This document shows positions 8,622 to 16,308 of a stretch of 64,000 bases of DNA, in pieces. This DNA comes from Veillonellaceae bacterium DNF00626 (GTDB lineage: Bacteria; Bacillota; Negativicutes; Veillonellales; Dialisteraceae): NCBI GenBank assembly GCA_001553355.1, contig KQ960828.1, positions 5,668 through 69,667 on the forward strand, written 5' to 3'. Each line of letters opens with the position of its first letter. The stretch's first letter is position 1. The position numbers and the translations under genes are program-made. Under the pieces are notes generated by a model that saw only the letters and a program-made list of their open reading frames with translations, made no database searches and was not told the DNA's origin.

Positions 8622-9340
8622 TAGGGATTGGACCGGGTCATCAAATGGAGATGACGGAAAAGGCAATTAAAGCTATTAAAGAAAGTGAAATTATTGTCGG
8701 ATACAATACCTATATTTCTATTATTCGTGATATGATTCAAGATAAGGAAATAGTGGGAAATGGTATGCGACAAGAAGTGGATCGTTGTCAGAAAGCGGTG
8801 GATTTAGCAGTAGAAGGTCATGATGTAGCTGTTATTTCTTCAGGCGATCCCGGAGTATACGGTATGGCCGGATTAGTAATGGAATTGATTCAGAAGGTGC
8901 CGGTGGAAAAACGGCCGAAATGTGAAATTATTCCGGGATTGACAGCAGCTAATACGGCAGCAGCGGCATTAGGTTCACCTTTGATGCATGATTATGCCGT
9001 TATTAGTTTAAGTGATCTCATGACTCCCTGGGAACTAATTAAGAAAAGAGCAAAATTAGCAGCAGAAGGGGATTTTGTTATTGCTATTTATAATCCGAAG
9101 AGTCGCGGTAGAGCCACATATTTAGATCAAATTCGTGATATTGTTCTTCAGTATAGAAAACCGGATACACCGGTAGGTATTGTGCGTAAAGCCGGTCGTC
9201 CGGGGATGAATTGGACTGTAAGTACTTTAGAAAAGTTACCGGAAGAAGAGGTAGACATGCAATCTACGGTAATTATAGGAAATAGTAATACTTATATCGC
9301 GGATGGTCACATTATCACACCAAGGGGGTATAAGTTGTGA
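8516..9340 (+). CDS. cbiH: Cobalt-factor III (C17)-methyltransferase CbiH with Cys-rich N-terminal extension
   Basis: C17 methylation and ring contraction. The tetrapyrrole methylase core starts near residue 34 (VVGIGPGHQMEMTEKA) and includes ISSGDPGVYGMAG and PGLTAANTAAAALG. Ahead of the core are ~32 extra residues with Cys15, Cys17, His25, Cys24, His28 and Cys29 (pattern CxC-x6-C-x4-C). The only in-frame start that reaches the core is the ATG at 8516, preceded by AGGAG 10-12 nt upstream; there is no later ATG, GTG or TTG before the core. Some CbiH homologues carry a 4Fe-4S centre in an added segment, so a metal site is possible here by inference. Confidence 0.92.
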   Translation: MSNSSIEGIETRENCSCENQIQECHGSHCQGIVRVVGIGPGHQMEMTEKAIKAIKESEIIVGYNTYISIIRDMIQDKEIVGNGMRQEVDRCQKAVDLAVEGHDVAVISSGDPGVYGMAGLVMELIQKVPVEKRPKCEIIPGLTAANTAAAALGSPLMHDYAVISLSDLMTPWELIKKRAKLAAEGDFVIAIYNPKSRGRATYLDQIRDIVLQYRKPDTPVGIVRKAGRPGMNWTVSTLEKLPEEEVDMQSTVIIGNSNTYIADGHIITPRGYKL

Positions 9341-10155
9341 TCTGGATCATATCAGGGACTCAGGATGGACGAGAAATTGGTGCAGAATTAGCTGATCGGG
9401 AAATGAAAAAACCGGAAACGGAGCGCCGTGAAATAATGATGACTGTCGTGAGTCAATATGGTAAAGTACTTGCAGCTCATAAAGGTCTTCACATCGAGGT
9501 GGGACGTTTTAAAGAAGAAGATATGGTGCGAGTAATTAAAGAAAAAGGTGTCACACTTATTTTAGATGCCAGCCATCCTTATGCGGCTATTGTTTCAGAA
9601 ACAGCGTTGAGTGCTTGTAAAGAAACAGGTATTGATTATGTGCGATATGAAAGAGCAGAAACGCCACTTCCGGATTATGAGAAAATATATCATGCCAAAG
9701 ATGAATTTGAAGCGGCAGAATTGGCAGGGAAATTAGGAAATAGTATATTACTTACAACCGGTTCAAAGACATTAGCTACTTTTGTTCATGCAAAAGCTCT
9801 TCAAAATAAAGAATTATGGGCTCGTGTGCTTCCTGTATCTTCGGTACTCCAAATGTGTGAAGATTTAGGATTGAGAGCGAAAAATATATTAGCTATCCAA
9901 GGACCTTTTTCCTACGAAATGAATGTAGCGATGATTCGAGATTATCATGCAGATGTAATGGTGACGAAAAATGGAGGTCTTGTTGGTGGTAGTGATACGA
10001 AATTAAAAGCAGCGATGGATGAAGGTATTTCTATTATTGTTATTGATCGACCCAAGGCAGGACTTACCGGTGTGCCTATATTTTACACACCTAAAGATGT
10101 ATTAAATTATATGGAGGAACATTATGGATTTTATCAAGAACCCAAGAGCTATTGA
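9337..10155 (+). CDS. cbiJ: Cobalt-precorrin-6A reductase CbiJ
   Basis: NAD(P)H-dependent reduction of cobalt-precorrin-6A. The 272-aa protein opens with IWIISGTQDGREI, a dinucleotide-binding start, and has LILDASHPYAAIVSETAL near residue 68 and YVRYERAETPLP, all typical of the CbiJ/CobK family. It starts with GTG overlapping the cbiH stop (GTGA). Its 3' end overlaps cbiC by 32 nt. Confidence 0.92.
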   Translation: MIWIISGTQDGREIGAELADREMKKPETERREIMMTVVSQYGKVLAAHKGLHIEVGRFKEEDMVRVIKEKGVTLILDASHPYAAIVSETALSACKETGIDYVRYERAETPLPDYEKIYHAKDEFEAAELAGKLGNSILLTTGSKTLATFVHAKALQNKELWARVLPVSSVLQMCEDLGLRAKNILAIQGPFSYEMNVAMIRDYHADVMVTKNGGLVGGSDTKLKAAMDEGISIIVIDRPKAGLTGVPIFYTPKDVLNYMEEHYGFYQEPKSY

Positions 10156-10783
10156 AGAAAAGAGTATGGATTTAATCAATCCATTTATTGATGATATTGA
10201 TTTAACACCGGAAGAAGTAACTGTTTATTCTCGAATGATTCATGCGTCAGGCGATGTGGATTACGGTCATTTAATTAGAACTAGTTCGAATGCAGTAGAA
10301 GAAGGAATTCAGGCACTGGCTAAAGGTTGCAATATTTATAGTGATGTGAATATGGTGAAAGCAGGGATTAATAAAAATGCTTTATCTACTTTAGGCGGTG
10401 AAGTATTTTGTCGTGTATCTGATCCGGAAATTGCAAAAATTGCGAAAGAAAAAAATATTGCCAGATCAATGGCAGCGATGAATTCTTTTGGGACTGATTT
10501 AAATGGTGCTATTATTGGTGTAGGTAATGCTCCTACCGCTTTGTATGAAGCTATTCGAATGGTAGAAGAAGATGGTATTAAACCGGCACTGATTATCGGA
10601 ATTCCTGTGGGATTTGTAGGTGCAGCAGATTCTAAAGAAGAATTGATTAGACGTGCGCCTTGTCCGTATATTACCGTACGAGGAACGAAAGGCGGCAGCT
10701 CCATTGTGGCATCTGTGGTGAATGCTTTGATGTATAATTTAGTACATCGCGATCAAATGCTTTATGTACAAGGGAAAAAATAA
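10124..10783 (+). CDS. cbiC: Cobalt-precorrin-8 methylmutase CbiC
   Basis: Moves the C11 methyl group to C12 to give cobyrinate. The 219-aa protein contains RMIHASGDVDYGHLI, with the expected catalytic His at residue 40, plus AMNSFGTDLNGAIIGVGNAPTAL and the C-terminal glycine-rich GTKGGSSIVASVVNAL, split across residues ~85-205. A strong GGAGG lies upstream of the ATG inside cbiJ. It is the last gene of the block. cbiA, cbiB, cbiP, cbiL and the nucleotide-loop genes are not in this window. Confidence 0.94.
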   Translation: MDFIKNPRAIEEKSMDLINPFIDDIDLTPEEVTVYSRMIHASGDVDYGHLIRTSSNAVEEGIQALAKGCNIYSDVNMVKAGINKNALSTLGGEVFCRVSDPEIAKIAKEKNIARSMAAMNSFGTDLNGAIIGVGNAPTALYEAIRMVEEDGIKPALIIGIPVGFVGAADSKEELIRRAPCPYITVRGTKGGSSIVASVVNALMYNLVHRDQMLYVQGKK

Positions 10784-10801
10784 TTATAGGTAAACATTAT
10801 C

Positions 10802-10829
10802 TTGACAGAGAGGATAGAAGTAATAGAAT
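10802..10829 (+). promoter_or_regulatory. Promoter of the FecCD/BtuCD-type transporter
   Basis: TTGACA (10802-10807), 16-nt spacer, TAGAAT (10824-10829). It lies between cbiC and the permease and gives the importer its own transcription start. No cobalamin riboswitch is visible in the ~55-nt leader. Confidence 0.6.
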
Positions 10830-10884
10830 GAGAGTAAATTGATTTTATTACTTTTATTTTTATGAAAGCTAAGGAGAGGATATA

Positions 10885-11886
10885 GTGAATCAGGAAAATA
10901 TGACAGGGAAGAGTAAACTATTTCGTTCTGTCATGCTTTTTGTCTTTTTTGCATTTACTGCTGCAGCAATGATAGGTAGTTTACTTTTTGGGTCGGCGGA
11001 TATTTCTTTTGATACTATTATGAGAACGCTTTTAGGGCATGTAGAAACAACTGATGAAATGGTGATTTGGAATATACGTTTTCCCAGAAATATTGTAGGT
11101 GCTTTAGTAGGAGCTAATTTAGCTGTTTCCGGTGCTATTTTGCAGGCAGTCATGAAGAACCCTTTGGCTGACCCGGGCATTGTGGGTGTATCCAGTGGTG
11201 CCGGTTTAGCAGGCGTGATAATGTTGATTTTTCTCCCGGAAGCCACGCTTCTTTTGACACCGGTAGCATTTATCGGAGCCATGATAGCCGCTGCTGCAGT
11301 ATATTCTCTTGCATGGAAAAATGGTATTCGTCCATCACGAATCATTTTAGCCGGGGTGGCAGTAAGTGCTTTTTTAGGAAGTGGTATTTCAGCGCTTTTG
11401 GTTTTTTATTCAGATAAAGTGCAAGGGGCTTTACTTTGGATGGTTGGTGGTCTTTCTGCACGGAGTTGGCCGCAGGTAGAATCATTATTCCCCTATACCA
11501 TTTTGGGATTGGCTTTTGCTATTGCCGGATGCAAAGCATTGACCATTCTTAGCTTAGGTGATGAAACCGCAAGAGGCTTAGGCGTTCCGGTAGAAAAAGT
11601 ACGATTTTCTATGACTGCCGTAGCAGCTCTTTTGGCGGCCGGGTCGGTGAGTATTGCCGGATTGATTGGATTTGTAGGATTGGTCGTACCTCATATTGTT
11701 CGTCTAATTATAGGTACTGATTATAAATATGTTATTCCCGGTTCAGCCGTTTTGGGGGCCGGTGTATTGGTCTTTTGTGATACTTTAGGACGCGTTGTGT
11801 TTTCTCCTATTGAAATACCGGCCGGTATTATTATGTCCTTTTTAGGCGCACCGTTCTTCCTGTATTTATTAAGGAGGAGCAGCTGA
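10885..11886 (+). CDS. ABC transporter permease, FecCD/BtuC family
   Basis: Inner-membrane permease of a type II importer for siderophores, haem or corrinoids. The 333-aa protein is strongly hydrophobic with about nine or ten membrane segments. It has the family motifs NPLADPGIVGVSSGAGLAG (residues ~92-110) and SIAGLIGFVGLVVPHIVRLI near residue 258. The start is GTG with AAGGAGAGG just upstream. It overlaps the ATPase gene by one nucleotide. Its position directly after cbiC and opposite cbiK suggests a corrinoid, cobalt-chelate or haem substrate, but sequence alone does not decide. Confidence 0.88.
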   Translation: MNQENMTGKSKLFRSVMLFVFFAFTAAAMIGSLLFGSADISFDTIMRTLLGHVETTDEMVIWNIRFPRNIVGALVGANLAVSGAILQAVMKNPLADPGIVGVSSGAGLAGVIMLIFLPEATLLLTPVAFIGAMIAAAAVYSLAWKNGIRPSRIILAGVAVSAFLGSGISALLVFYSDKVQGALLWMVGGLSARSWPQVESLFPYTILGLAFAIAGCKALTILSLGDETARGLGVPVEKVRFSMTAVAALLAAGSVSIAGLIGFVGLVVPHIVRLIIGTDYKYVIPGSAVLGAGVLVFCDTLGRVVFSPIEIPAGIIMSFLGAPFFLYLLRRSS

Positions 11887-12692
11887 TGAAAAATGTAGCG
11901 ATTGAAATTAAGGATGTTCGTGTCACTTTTGGTAAGCATGAAGTTCTGAAAGGGATAACGGCACAAATCGAGCAAGGTAGTATGGTGACTTTTTTAGGAC
12001 GTAACGGTTGCGGTAAGTCTACATTATTAAAAGTTGTGACGGCTAATTTGAAACCTGATAACGGACATATTGAAATCACCGGACGAGCATTAAAGAGTTT
12101 CAAGACAAATGAAATGGCACAGGAAGTGGCATTTTTACCGCAAGTACATGAAATACCACGGGATATGACAGCAGAAGAGTTGGTGGCTTGCGGACGCTAT
12201 CCTTATCAACATTGGTGGTCCGGTGTATCTACTCATGATAGGGAAGTAATCCATGAAGTTATGGAAAAAACTAATACATTACATTTAAAAGATAGATTAG
12301 CAGTAAGTCTCTCCGGCGGAGAACGACAGAGAGTTTGGATTGCTATGGCATTGGCGCAAGAACCGAAGATTTTGCTTCTTGATGAACCGACAACATACTT
12401 AGATATTTGTCATCAATTGGAAGTATTGGAGTTAGTATCGAGTTTAAATCAAAAAGAAAATCTTACAGTGGTTATGGTTTTGCATGATATTAACCAGGCT
12501 ATACGATATTCATCGGAAATATTTGTCTTAGAAGATGGGATTATTAAACGTCATGGTGCGCCATTGGATGTATTAAATTCGGAGGCAGTCGCAGACATAT
12601 TTGAAGTGGATGCAGATGTGGAAGTGCGAAAAGGAAAACCAAGTATTATTATCAACGGACTTATGACAAGAAATAATGAAAATAAGGTCTAA
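11886..12692 (+). CDS. ABC transporter ATPase, FecE/BtuD family
   Basis: Energises the adjacent permease. The 268-aa ATPase has Walker A GRNGCGKST near residue 38, a Q-loop region (FLPQVHEIP), signature SLSGGERQRVWIAMALAQ near residue 143 and Walker B ILLLDEPTTYLD near residue 164, followed by VMVLHDINQAIRYS with the switch His. The FecE-like layout is clear. It is coupled to the permease gene by a TGATG overlap. A long hairpin follows. Confidence 0.9.
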   Translation: MKNVAIEIKDVRVTFGKHEVLKGITAQIEQGSMVTFLGRNGCGKSTLLKVVTANLKPDNGHIEITGRALKSFKTNEMAQEVAFLPQVHEIPRDMTAEELVACGRYPYQHWWSGVSTHDREVIHEVMEKTNTLHLKDRLAVSLSGGERQRVWIAMALAQEPKILLLDEPTTYLDICHQLEVLELVSSLNQKENLTVVMVLHDINQAIRYSSEIFVLEDGIIKRHGAPLDVLNSEAVADIFEVDADVEVRKGKPSIIINGLMTRNNENKV

Positions 12693-12704
12693 AATGATAT
12701 TTTT

Positions 12705-12758
12705 CTCACAAAAAAGGAAGCATGTACCTTAAAAAGTGCATGCTTCCTTTTTTGTGAG
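12705..12758. terminator. Long 23-bp hairpin between convergent genes
   Basis: Arms 12705-12727 and 12736-12758 pair over 23 bp with one G-U pair; the loop is CTTAAAAA. There is no free U-tract after the stem on either strand, because the A6/T6 tracts sit inside the arms. It lies between the ABC ATPase gene and the minus-strand binding-protein gene and probably terminates both. Confidence 0.75.
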
Positions 12759-12851
12759 CCTTATTGAGAACTCTGAAATAAAATGTTAAAAGTCATCAAT
12801 CATAGGAAAATTAAATGTCCGGTTTCGCGGATTTTTATACGGGTACAGTCC

Positions 12852-13790
12852 CTATTTCTTGTAGGCTAAATCTAATAGCTTATTCAATGCATCAGGTGTA
12901 TGTACGCCGGGGTTCATGAGAAAGAGATTCATGGGGAGGTAATATACGCGCCCATTTTTCACAGCGTTTATATTTTTCCATGCAGGATTATTTCTCATTT
13001 GCTCATCCATTTTTTTGTTTACTTCATCCATATTTTCAGGCTTTGACATAGTAACGACGAATATAATTTCCGGATCGTCGGCAGATAATTGTTCCAGAGA
13101 ATAGGGAACGGTTTTTAAGCTAAAGTCTATATCTTTATGATCGGAAATGACATTATGCATTTTGAGAAGTTCTGTCATAGAAGCACAAATAGATCGGGGT
13201 GTTTCTGCTGTAACAGATTTACCGGTGGCACGGAGCACAATGACTTTAGCCGGTTTATATTGCTCCCCACGCTTAATTGCAGCATCAATTCCGTCTTGAT
13301 ATATTTTGATTACTTTAGATGCTTGATCTTCTGTTCCGTATATTTTTCCTAAAAATTCCATCAAAGGAACATTGTCATTGATACCATCATAATTGATAAG
13401 GAGATAAGAAAGCTTATTGCTTTGTAATAGAGATTCCAATTTTCCGTTTTGTTTCTTTTCCCCTAAAATAAAATCCGGTTGTAAACCGATAAGCGTTTCT
13501 ACATTAATGTGTGCTACTTGCCCGATAATTGGAAGCGATTTGGCCTCTTCCGGAATGTCACTGGAAGTCGCCGGGCGTCCGATAGATGTTCCACCAACAG
13601 CATATGCCATATTTAAAAGCGGAGCAGAAAGAGTCAGAACTTTTTTGGGAGGTGCTTTTAATGTGATACTTTGATCTTCGTAAGTATAAGTCAGATTATT
13701 CTTTTCATCTGTTTGTTTACCGCCGTATGAGCAGGATGCGAGTGAAAAGCAGAGGGCTAAACCGATAAGGGCTAAACCGATTTTTTTCAT
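12852..13790 (-). CDS. ABC substrate-binding lipoprotein, BtuF/FecB type
   Basis: Captures the ligand outside the inner membrane for the FecCD-type permease. The 312-aa protein has a lipoprotein signal peptide with lipobox LASC and acceptor Cys20, then the periplasmic-binding fold with KVLTLSAPLLNMAYAVGG and NVETLIGLQPDFILG. An in-frame ATG exists farther upstream at 13868, but the ATG at 13790 follows AAAGGAGG and begins a normal signal peptide. It lies downstream of cbiK on the same strand and opposite the permease-ATPase pair, with which it probably works. Confidence 0.87.
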   Translation of the reverse strand: MKKIGLALIGLALCFSLASCSYGGKQTDEKNNLTYTYEDQSITLKAPPKKVLTLSAPLLNMAYAVGGTSIGRPATSSDIPEEAKSLPIIGQVAHINVETLIGLQPDFILGEKKQNGKLESLLQSNKLSYLLINYDGINDNVPLMEFLGKIYGTEDQASKVIKIYQDGIDAAIKRGEQYKPAKVIVLRATGKSVTAETPRSICASMTELLKMHNVISDHKDIDFSLKTVPYSLEQLSADDPEIIFVVTMSKPENMDEVNKKMDEQMRNNPAWKNINAVKNGRVYYLPMNLFLMNPGVHTPDALNKLLDLAYKK

Positions 13791-13821
13791 GAAAAACCTC
13801 CTTTGAGAATGTGATAAAAGA

Positions 13822-13847
13822 AAACTCCTGTCGGATGACAGGAGTTT
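13822..13847 (-). terminator. Terminator or attenuator between cbiK and the binding-protein gene
   Basis: A perfect 11-bp stem (AAACTCCTGTC and its complement) with a 4-nt loop is followed on the minus strand by TTTTCTTTT. It would end most transcripts after cbiK, or lower expression of the downstream lipoprotein relative to cbiK. Confidence 0.75.
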
Positions 13848-13895
13848 AGCTTTATCTAAAGACATCATCGCTTTAGACTATTTATCACGATTTGA

Positions 13896-14885
13896 TTATT
13901 TTGCAAAAGCGTCGACAGCTTCATTGGCACGTTCTACATACAGAGCACGGATATTGGAGTTTTCACCAAGACCATGGATGTAAGTTGATACCTTGAATCC
14001 TTCTCTTTGAAGAATGCTCTTGTGACTATCTTCTTCATCGCCTGCCATATCGTTATTTGCATGATCGCCGGCAACCATCATAATCGGCATAAGGGTAACG
14101 TGTTTAACACCGTTGGCATGAAGCTTGGGGATAACGTCTTCTAAGTTTGGACGACCTTCAACGGAGTATACGAATACGTTTTTCATGCCTAATTCAGCAA
14201 TACGGTCTTGAATGACAGAGTAGTAAGCATTGCCCGGATGGGGTGTACCATGAGCCATAATAAGAGTTGCATCATCTTTACCCATTTTCGGGAACTGAGA
14301 ACTTAATGCTTTGAGGAAATCAACTACCTGATCCGGTTCGCCTTCAGTGCCCTGATAGTACATGAGCGGGGTAGCTAATGTAATTTGTTTAAATCTGTCT
14401 TTTTGCATCTTTGTTACAATGGAATCGTAACTGTATTCCATGCCGGGGATAACATCAAGGGATACAACAGCAATACGTGTATAACCTTCAGCTTTCAATT
14501 TATCAAAAGCTTCTTCCGGAGTTAATTTTTTAATTCCTTCTTTAGCTAAAACACGATCGATAATGATATGTGATGTGTAAGCTTCAAATACAGGAATATT
14601 CGGATGAGCTTTCTGAATGTCTGCTTCTACTGCATTGATGGTCTTGTTACGGGTATCTGTAAATGTAGTACCGAATGTCATAACAAGAATGGCATCTTTG
14701 TTTGGTGCATTTTTCATGGCAGGATTGACATGACTCCAAACACCTACTTTAGAAGCTTCCATAAGAGCCGGGGTAACATCTTTTACTTCAGGGTTGAGTT
14801 CATAAGCGTTAGCAATCATACCGGCGCCTAACATGCACATGGTAGCTAAAGATGCAGATAACATGATTTTCATACTTTTTTTCAT
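13896..14885 (-). CDS. cbiK: Exported anaerobic cobaltochelatase CbiK
   Basis: Inserts Co2+ into sirohydrochlorin, the entry step of the anaerobic B12 route. The 329-aa protein matches the CbiK chelatase family: VMTFGTTFTDTRNKTI, FEAYTSHII, the metal-site His in LIMAHGTPHPGN, and MMVAGDHANNDMAG. Unlike the cytosolic enzyme it starts with a clear signal peptide (MKKSMKIML, hydrophobic core, ANA cleavage site near residue 27). Periplasmic CbiK forms are known in Desulfovibrio. AAGGAG precedes the ATG. The neighbouring importer genes suggest a role in metal or tetrapyrrole handling outside the cytoplasm. Confidence 0.9.
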   Translation of the reverse strand: MKKSMKIMLSASLATMCMLGAGMIANAYELNPEVKDVTPALMEASKVGVWSHVNPAMKNAPNKDAILVMTFGTTFTDTRNKTINAVEADIQKAHPNIPVFEAYTSHIIIDRVLAKEGIKKLTPEEAFDKLKAEGYTRIAVVSLDVIPGMEYSYDSIVTKMQKDRFKQITLATPLMYYQGTEGEPDQVVDFLKALSSQFPKMGKDDATLIMAHGTPHPGNAYYSVIQDRIAELGMKNVFVYSVEGRPNLEDVIPKLHANGVKHVTLMPIMMVAGDHANNDMAGDEEDSHKSILQREGFKVSTYIHGLGENSNIRALYVERANEAVDAFAK

Positions 14886-14935
14886 GAGGTATCACTCCTT
14901 AACAAAATATTTTTTGATTAAATGGGAAGCATGTA

Positions 14936-14961
14936 AATTGATCAGTTCCTCGGGATCAATT
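14936..14961 (-). promoter_or_regulatory. Inverted repeat in the cbiK leader
   Basis: AATTGATC (14936-14943) and GATCAATT (14954-14961) flank a 10-nt spacer. The element lies downstream of the cbiK promoter, within the untranslated leader. It could be a repressor operator (metal or corrinoid control) or an mRNA hairpin. It does not resemble the cobalamin riboswitch. Confidence 0.4.
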
Positions 14962-14991
14962 TTTTGATGCTGTATTTAATCTAACATCTAT

Positions 14992-15020
14992 ATAATAATT
15001 GAAAATACGATATTCGTCAA
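14992..15020 (-). promoter_or_regulatory. Promoter of cbiK
   Basis: On the minus strand: TTGACG (15015-15020), 17-nt spacer, TATTAT (14992-14997). This gives a leader of roughly 100 nt. The rest of the divergent region 14886-15270 holds the mreB promoter and otherwise only AT-rich sequence in which I see no gene. Confidence 0.7.
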
Positions 15021-15205
15021 TATGGAAAGAATCACTTAATTAATAATGTGTAAGTATAGGCACGTATAAAACAATGATAGATTTTTTCTATATATATTGT
15101 TTCAATAAATTAATATCAAAAGTTGATGACGAATGATAAAAGAAATGTAGGAAGAGAAGATTTTTATTTTTTGAATTTTATACTTTTTCAATATAGGAAA
15201 AGATA

Positions 15206-15234
15206 TAAACAGGGAATTTTTTCTATGGTACAAT
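15206..15234 (+). promoter_or_regulatory. Promoter of the mre operon (extended -10)
   Basis: TAAACA (15206-15211), 17-nt spacer, TACAAT (15229-15234), with an extended TGG before the -10. It is the only good promoter upstream of the mreB-mreC-mreD-mrdA-minD-rodA run. Confidence 0.6.
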
Positions 15235-15270
15235 ATAAAAGCATAATGATTATTGGGAGAGTCAAAATTT

Positions 15271-16308
15271 ATGAATAGGTTTTCGCGTATAGGAAATCGA
15301 TTGGGTATTGATATCGGTTCGTCACAGGTGAGAATTTATACCGGTGAAAAAATAATTTTGGAAGAGGCCAGCTGTGCAGCAGTAGATAATGTAAATGGTA
15401 TGGTATTAGGTTATGGAACAGATGCTTTAGTTCGTAGTCATTCATACCGAGAACGTTGTCATTTGGAGTGGGCTGTGCACAATGGTGTGATGTCAGATTA
15501 TAATATAACAAAAGGTATGCTTCGATATTTTATTAATAAAGCTGTTCGTCATGCGGTGAGTCGTCCTCACGTGATGGCGTCGGTGTCGTGCGAGTTGAGT
15601 TCTGTGGTTCGTCATGCATTGGTAGATGCCTTAATGCATGGGGGCGCACAGAAAGTGTCGCTTATTTCATCGCCTGCGGCAGCGGCTATCGGGGGCGGAG
15701 TTGTTCTTGATTTGCCCGAAGCTGTTTTGTCGGTAGTTATTGGCAGAGATGTGACTGATGTCGGTATTTATTGCTGCGGCGGTAAAGTTTATGAAAAAAG
15801 TGTAGCTTTTGGTGGACATAATATTGATGAAGAAATATATCGTTTTTTGCAGGAAGATTATAATATTTTGGTAGGAATGGAACAGGCGGAACGGTTGAAG
15901 CGGGAATGGATTTCCGTAGTACATACAGGTGAAAATCGCACTTTTACTGTACGTGGTCGGCGTATGTCCGATGGAGTGGAAATTATTATCGAATTGGCAG
16001 AGCATCATTTACTTCCGCTGATGCAACGTATTTTATTACCTGTTAGTCGTTTGATTAAAAATGTGTTACAAAAGGCAACTCCGGAAATTGCTGAAGATCT
16101 CATGAAAAATGGTATGGTACTTTCCGGTGGTACGGCTCGGTTGCCTGGATTGTCTGATTGGATTTCTGCGCAAATTGGTATTCCGGTTTTTGTATCTGAT
16201 AAACCGGATTGTGTAGTAGCGAAGGGATGCTATTTAGCTCTTTCTCATATAAGGGAATTACCTTTACTTGTAGAAGCAGGAGAGAAATATTATGGAGGTA
16301 TATCATGA
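15271..16308 (+). CDS. mreB: MreB-like actin homologue (divergent)
   Basis: Cytoskeletal ATPase that guides lateral wall synthesis. The ~345-aa protein has the actin-fold phosphate loop GIDIGSSQVRIY near residue 11 and the adenosine motif VLSGGTARLPGLSDWI near residue 287. Both depart clearly from canonical MreB (usually GIDLGTANT), so this may be an MreB paralogue. The identity is set by the next genes, mreC, mreD, PBP2 and rodA. A TTG at 15253 would add six residues; the ATG at 15271 with GGGAGAG upstream is preferred. The stop overlaps mreC by 4 nt. Confidence 0.85.
   Translation: MNRFSRIGNRLGIDIGSSQVRIYTGEKIILEEASCAAVDNVNGMVLGYGTDALVRSHSYRERCHLEWAVHNGVMSDYNITKGMLRYFINKAVRHAVSRPHVMASVSCELSSVVRHALVDALMHGGAQKVSLISSPAAAAIGGGVVLDLPEAVLSVVIGRDVTDVGIYCCGGKVYEKSVAFGGHNIDEEIYRFLQEDYNILVGMEQAERLKREWISVVHTGENRTFTVRGRRMSDGVEIIIELAEHHLLPLMQRILLPVSRLIKNVLQKATPEIAEDLMKNGMVLSGGTARLPGLSDWISAQIGIPVFVSDKPDCVVAKGCYLALSHIRELPLLVEAGEKYYGGIS

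Noticed and set aside
10784-10884. Cobalamin riboswitch before the transporter or cbi genes
   Set aside because: No B12-box-like sequence or matching stems seen in 3719-3974, 10784-10884 or 14886-15020.
13791-13868. Upstream start for the binding-lipoprotein gene
   Set aside because: The extra 26 codons run through the terminator hairpin and destroy the lipoprotein signal peptide; the ATG at 13790 has a strong AAAGGAGG.
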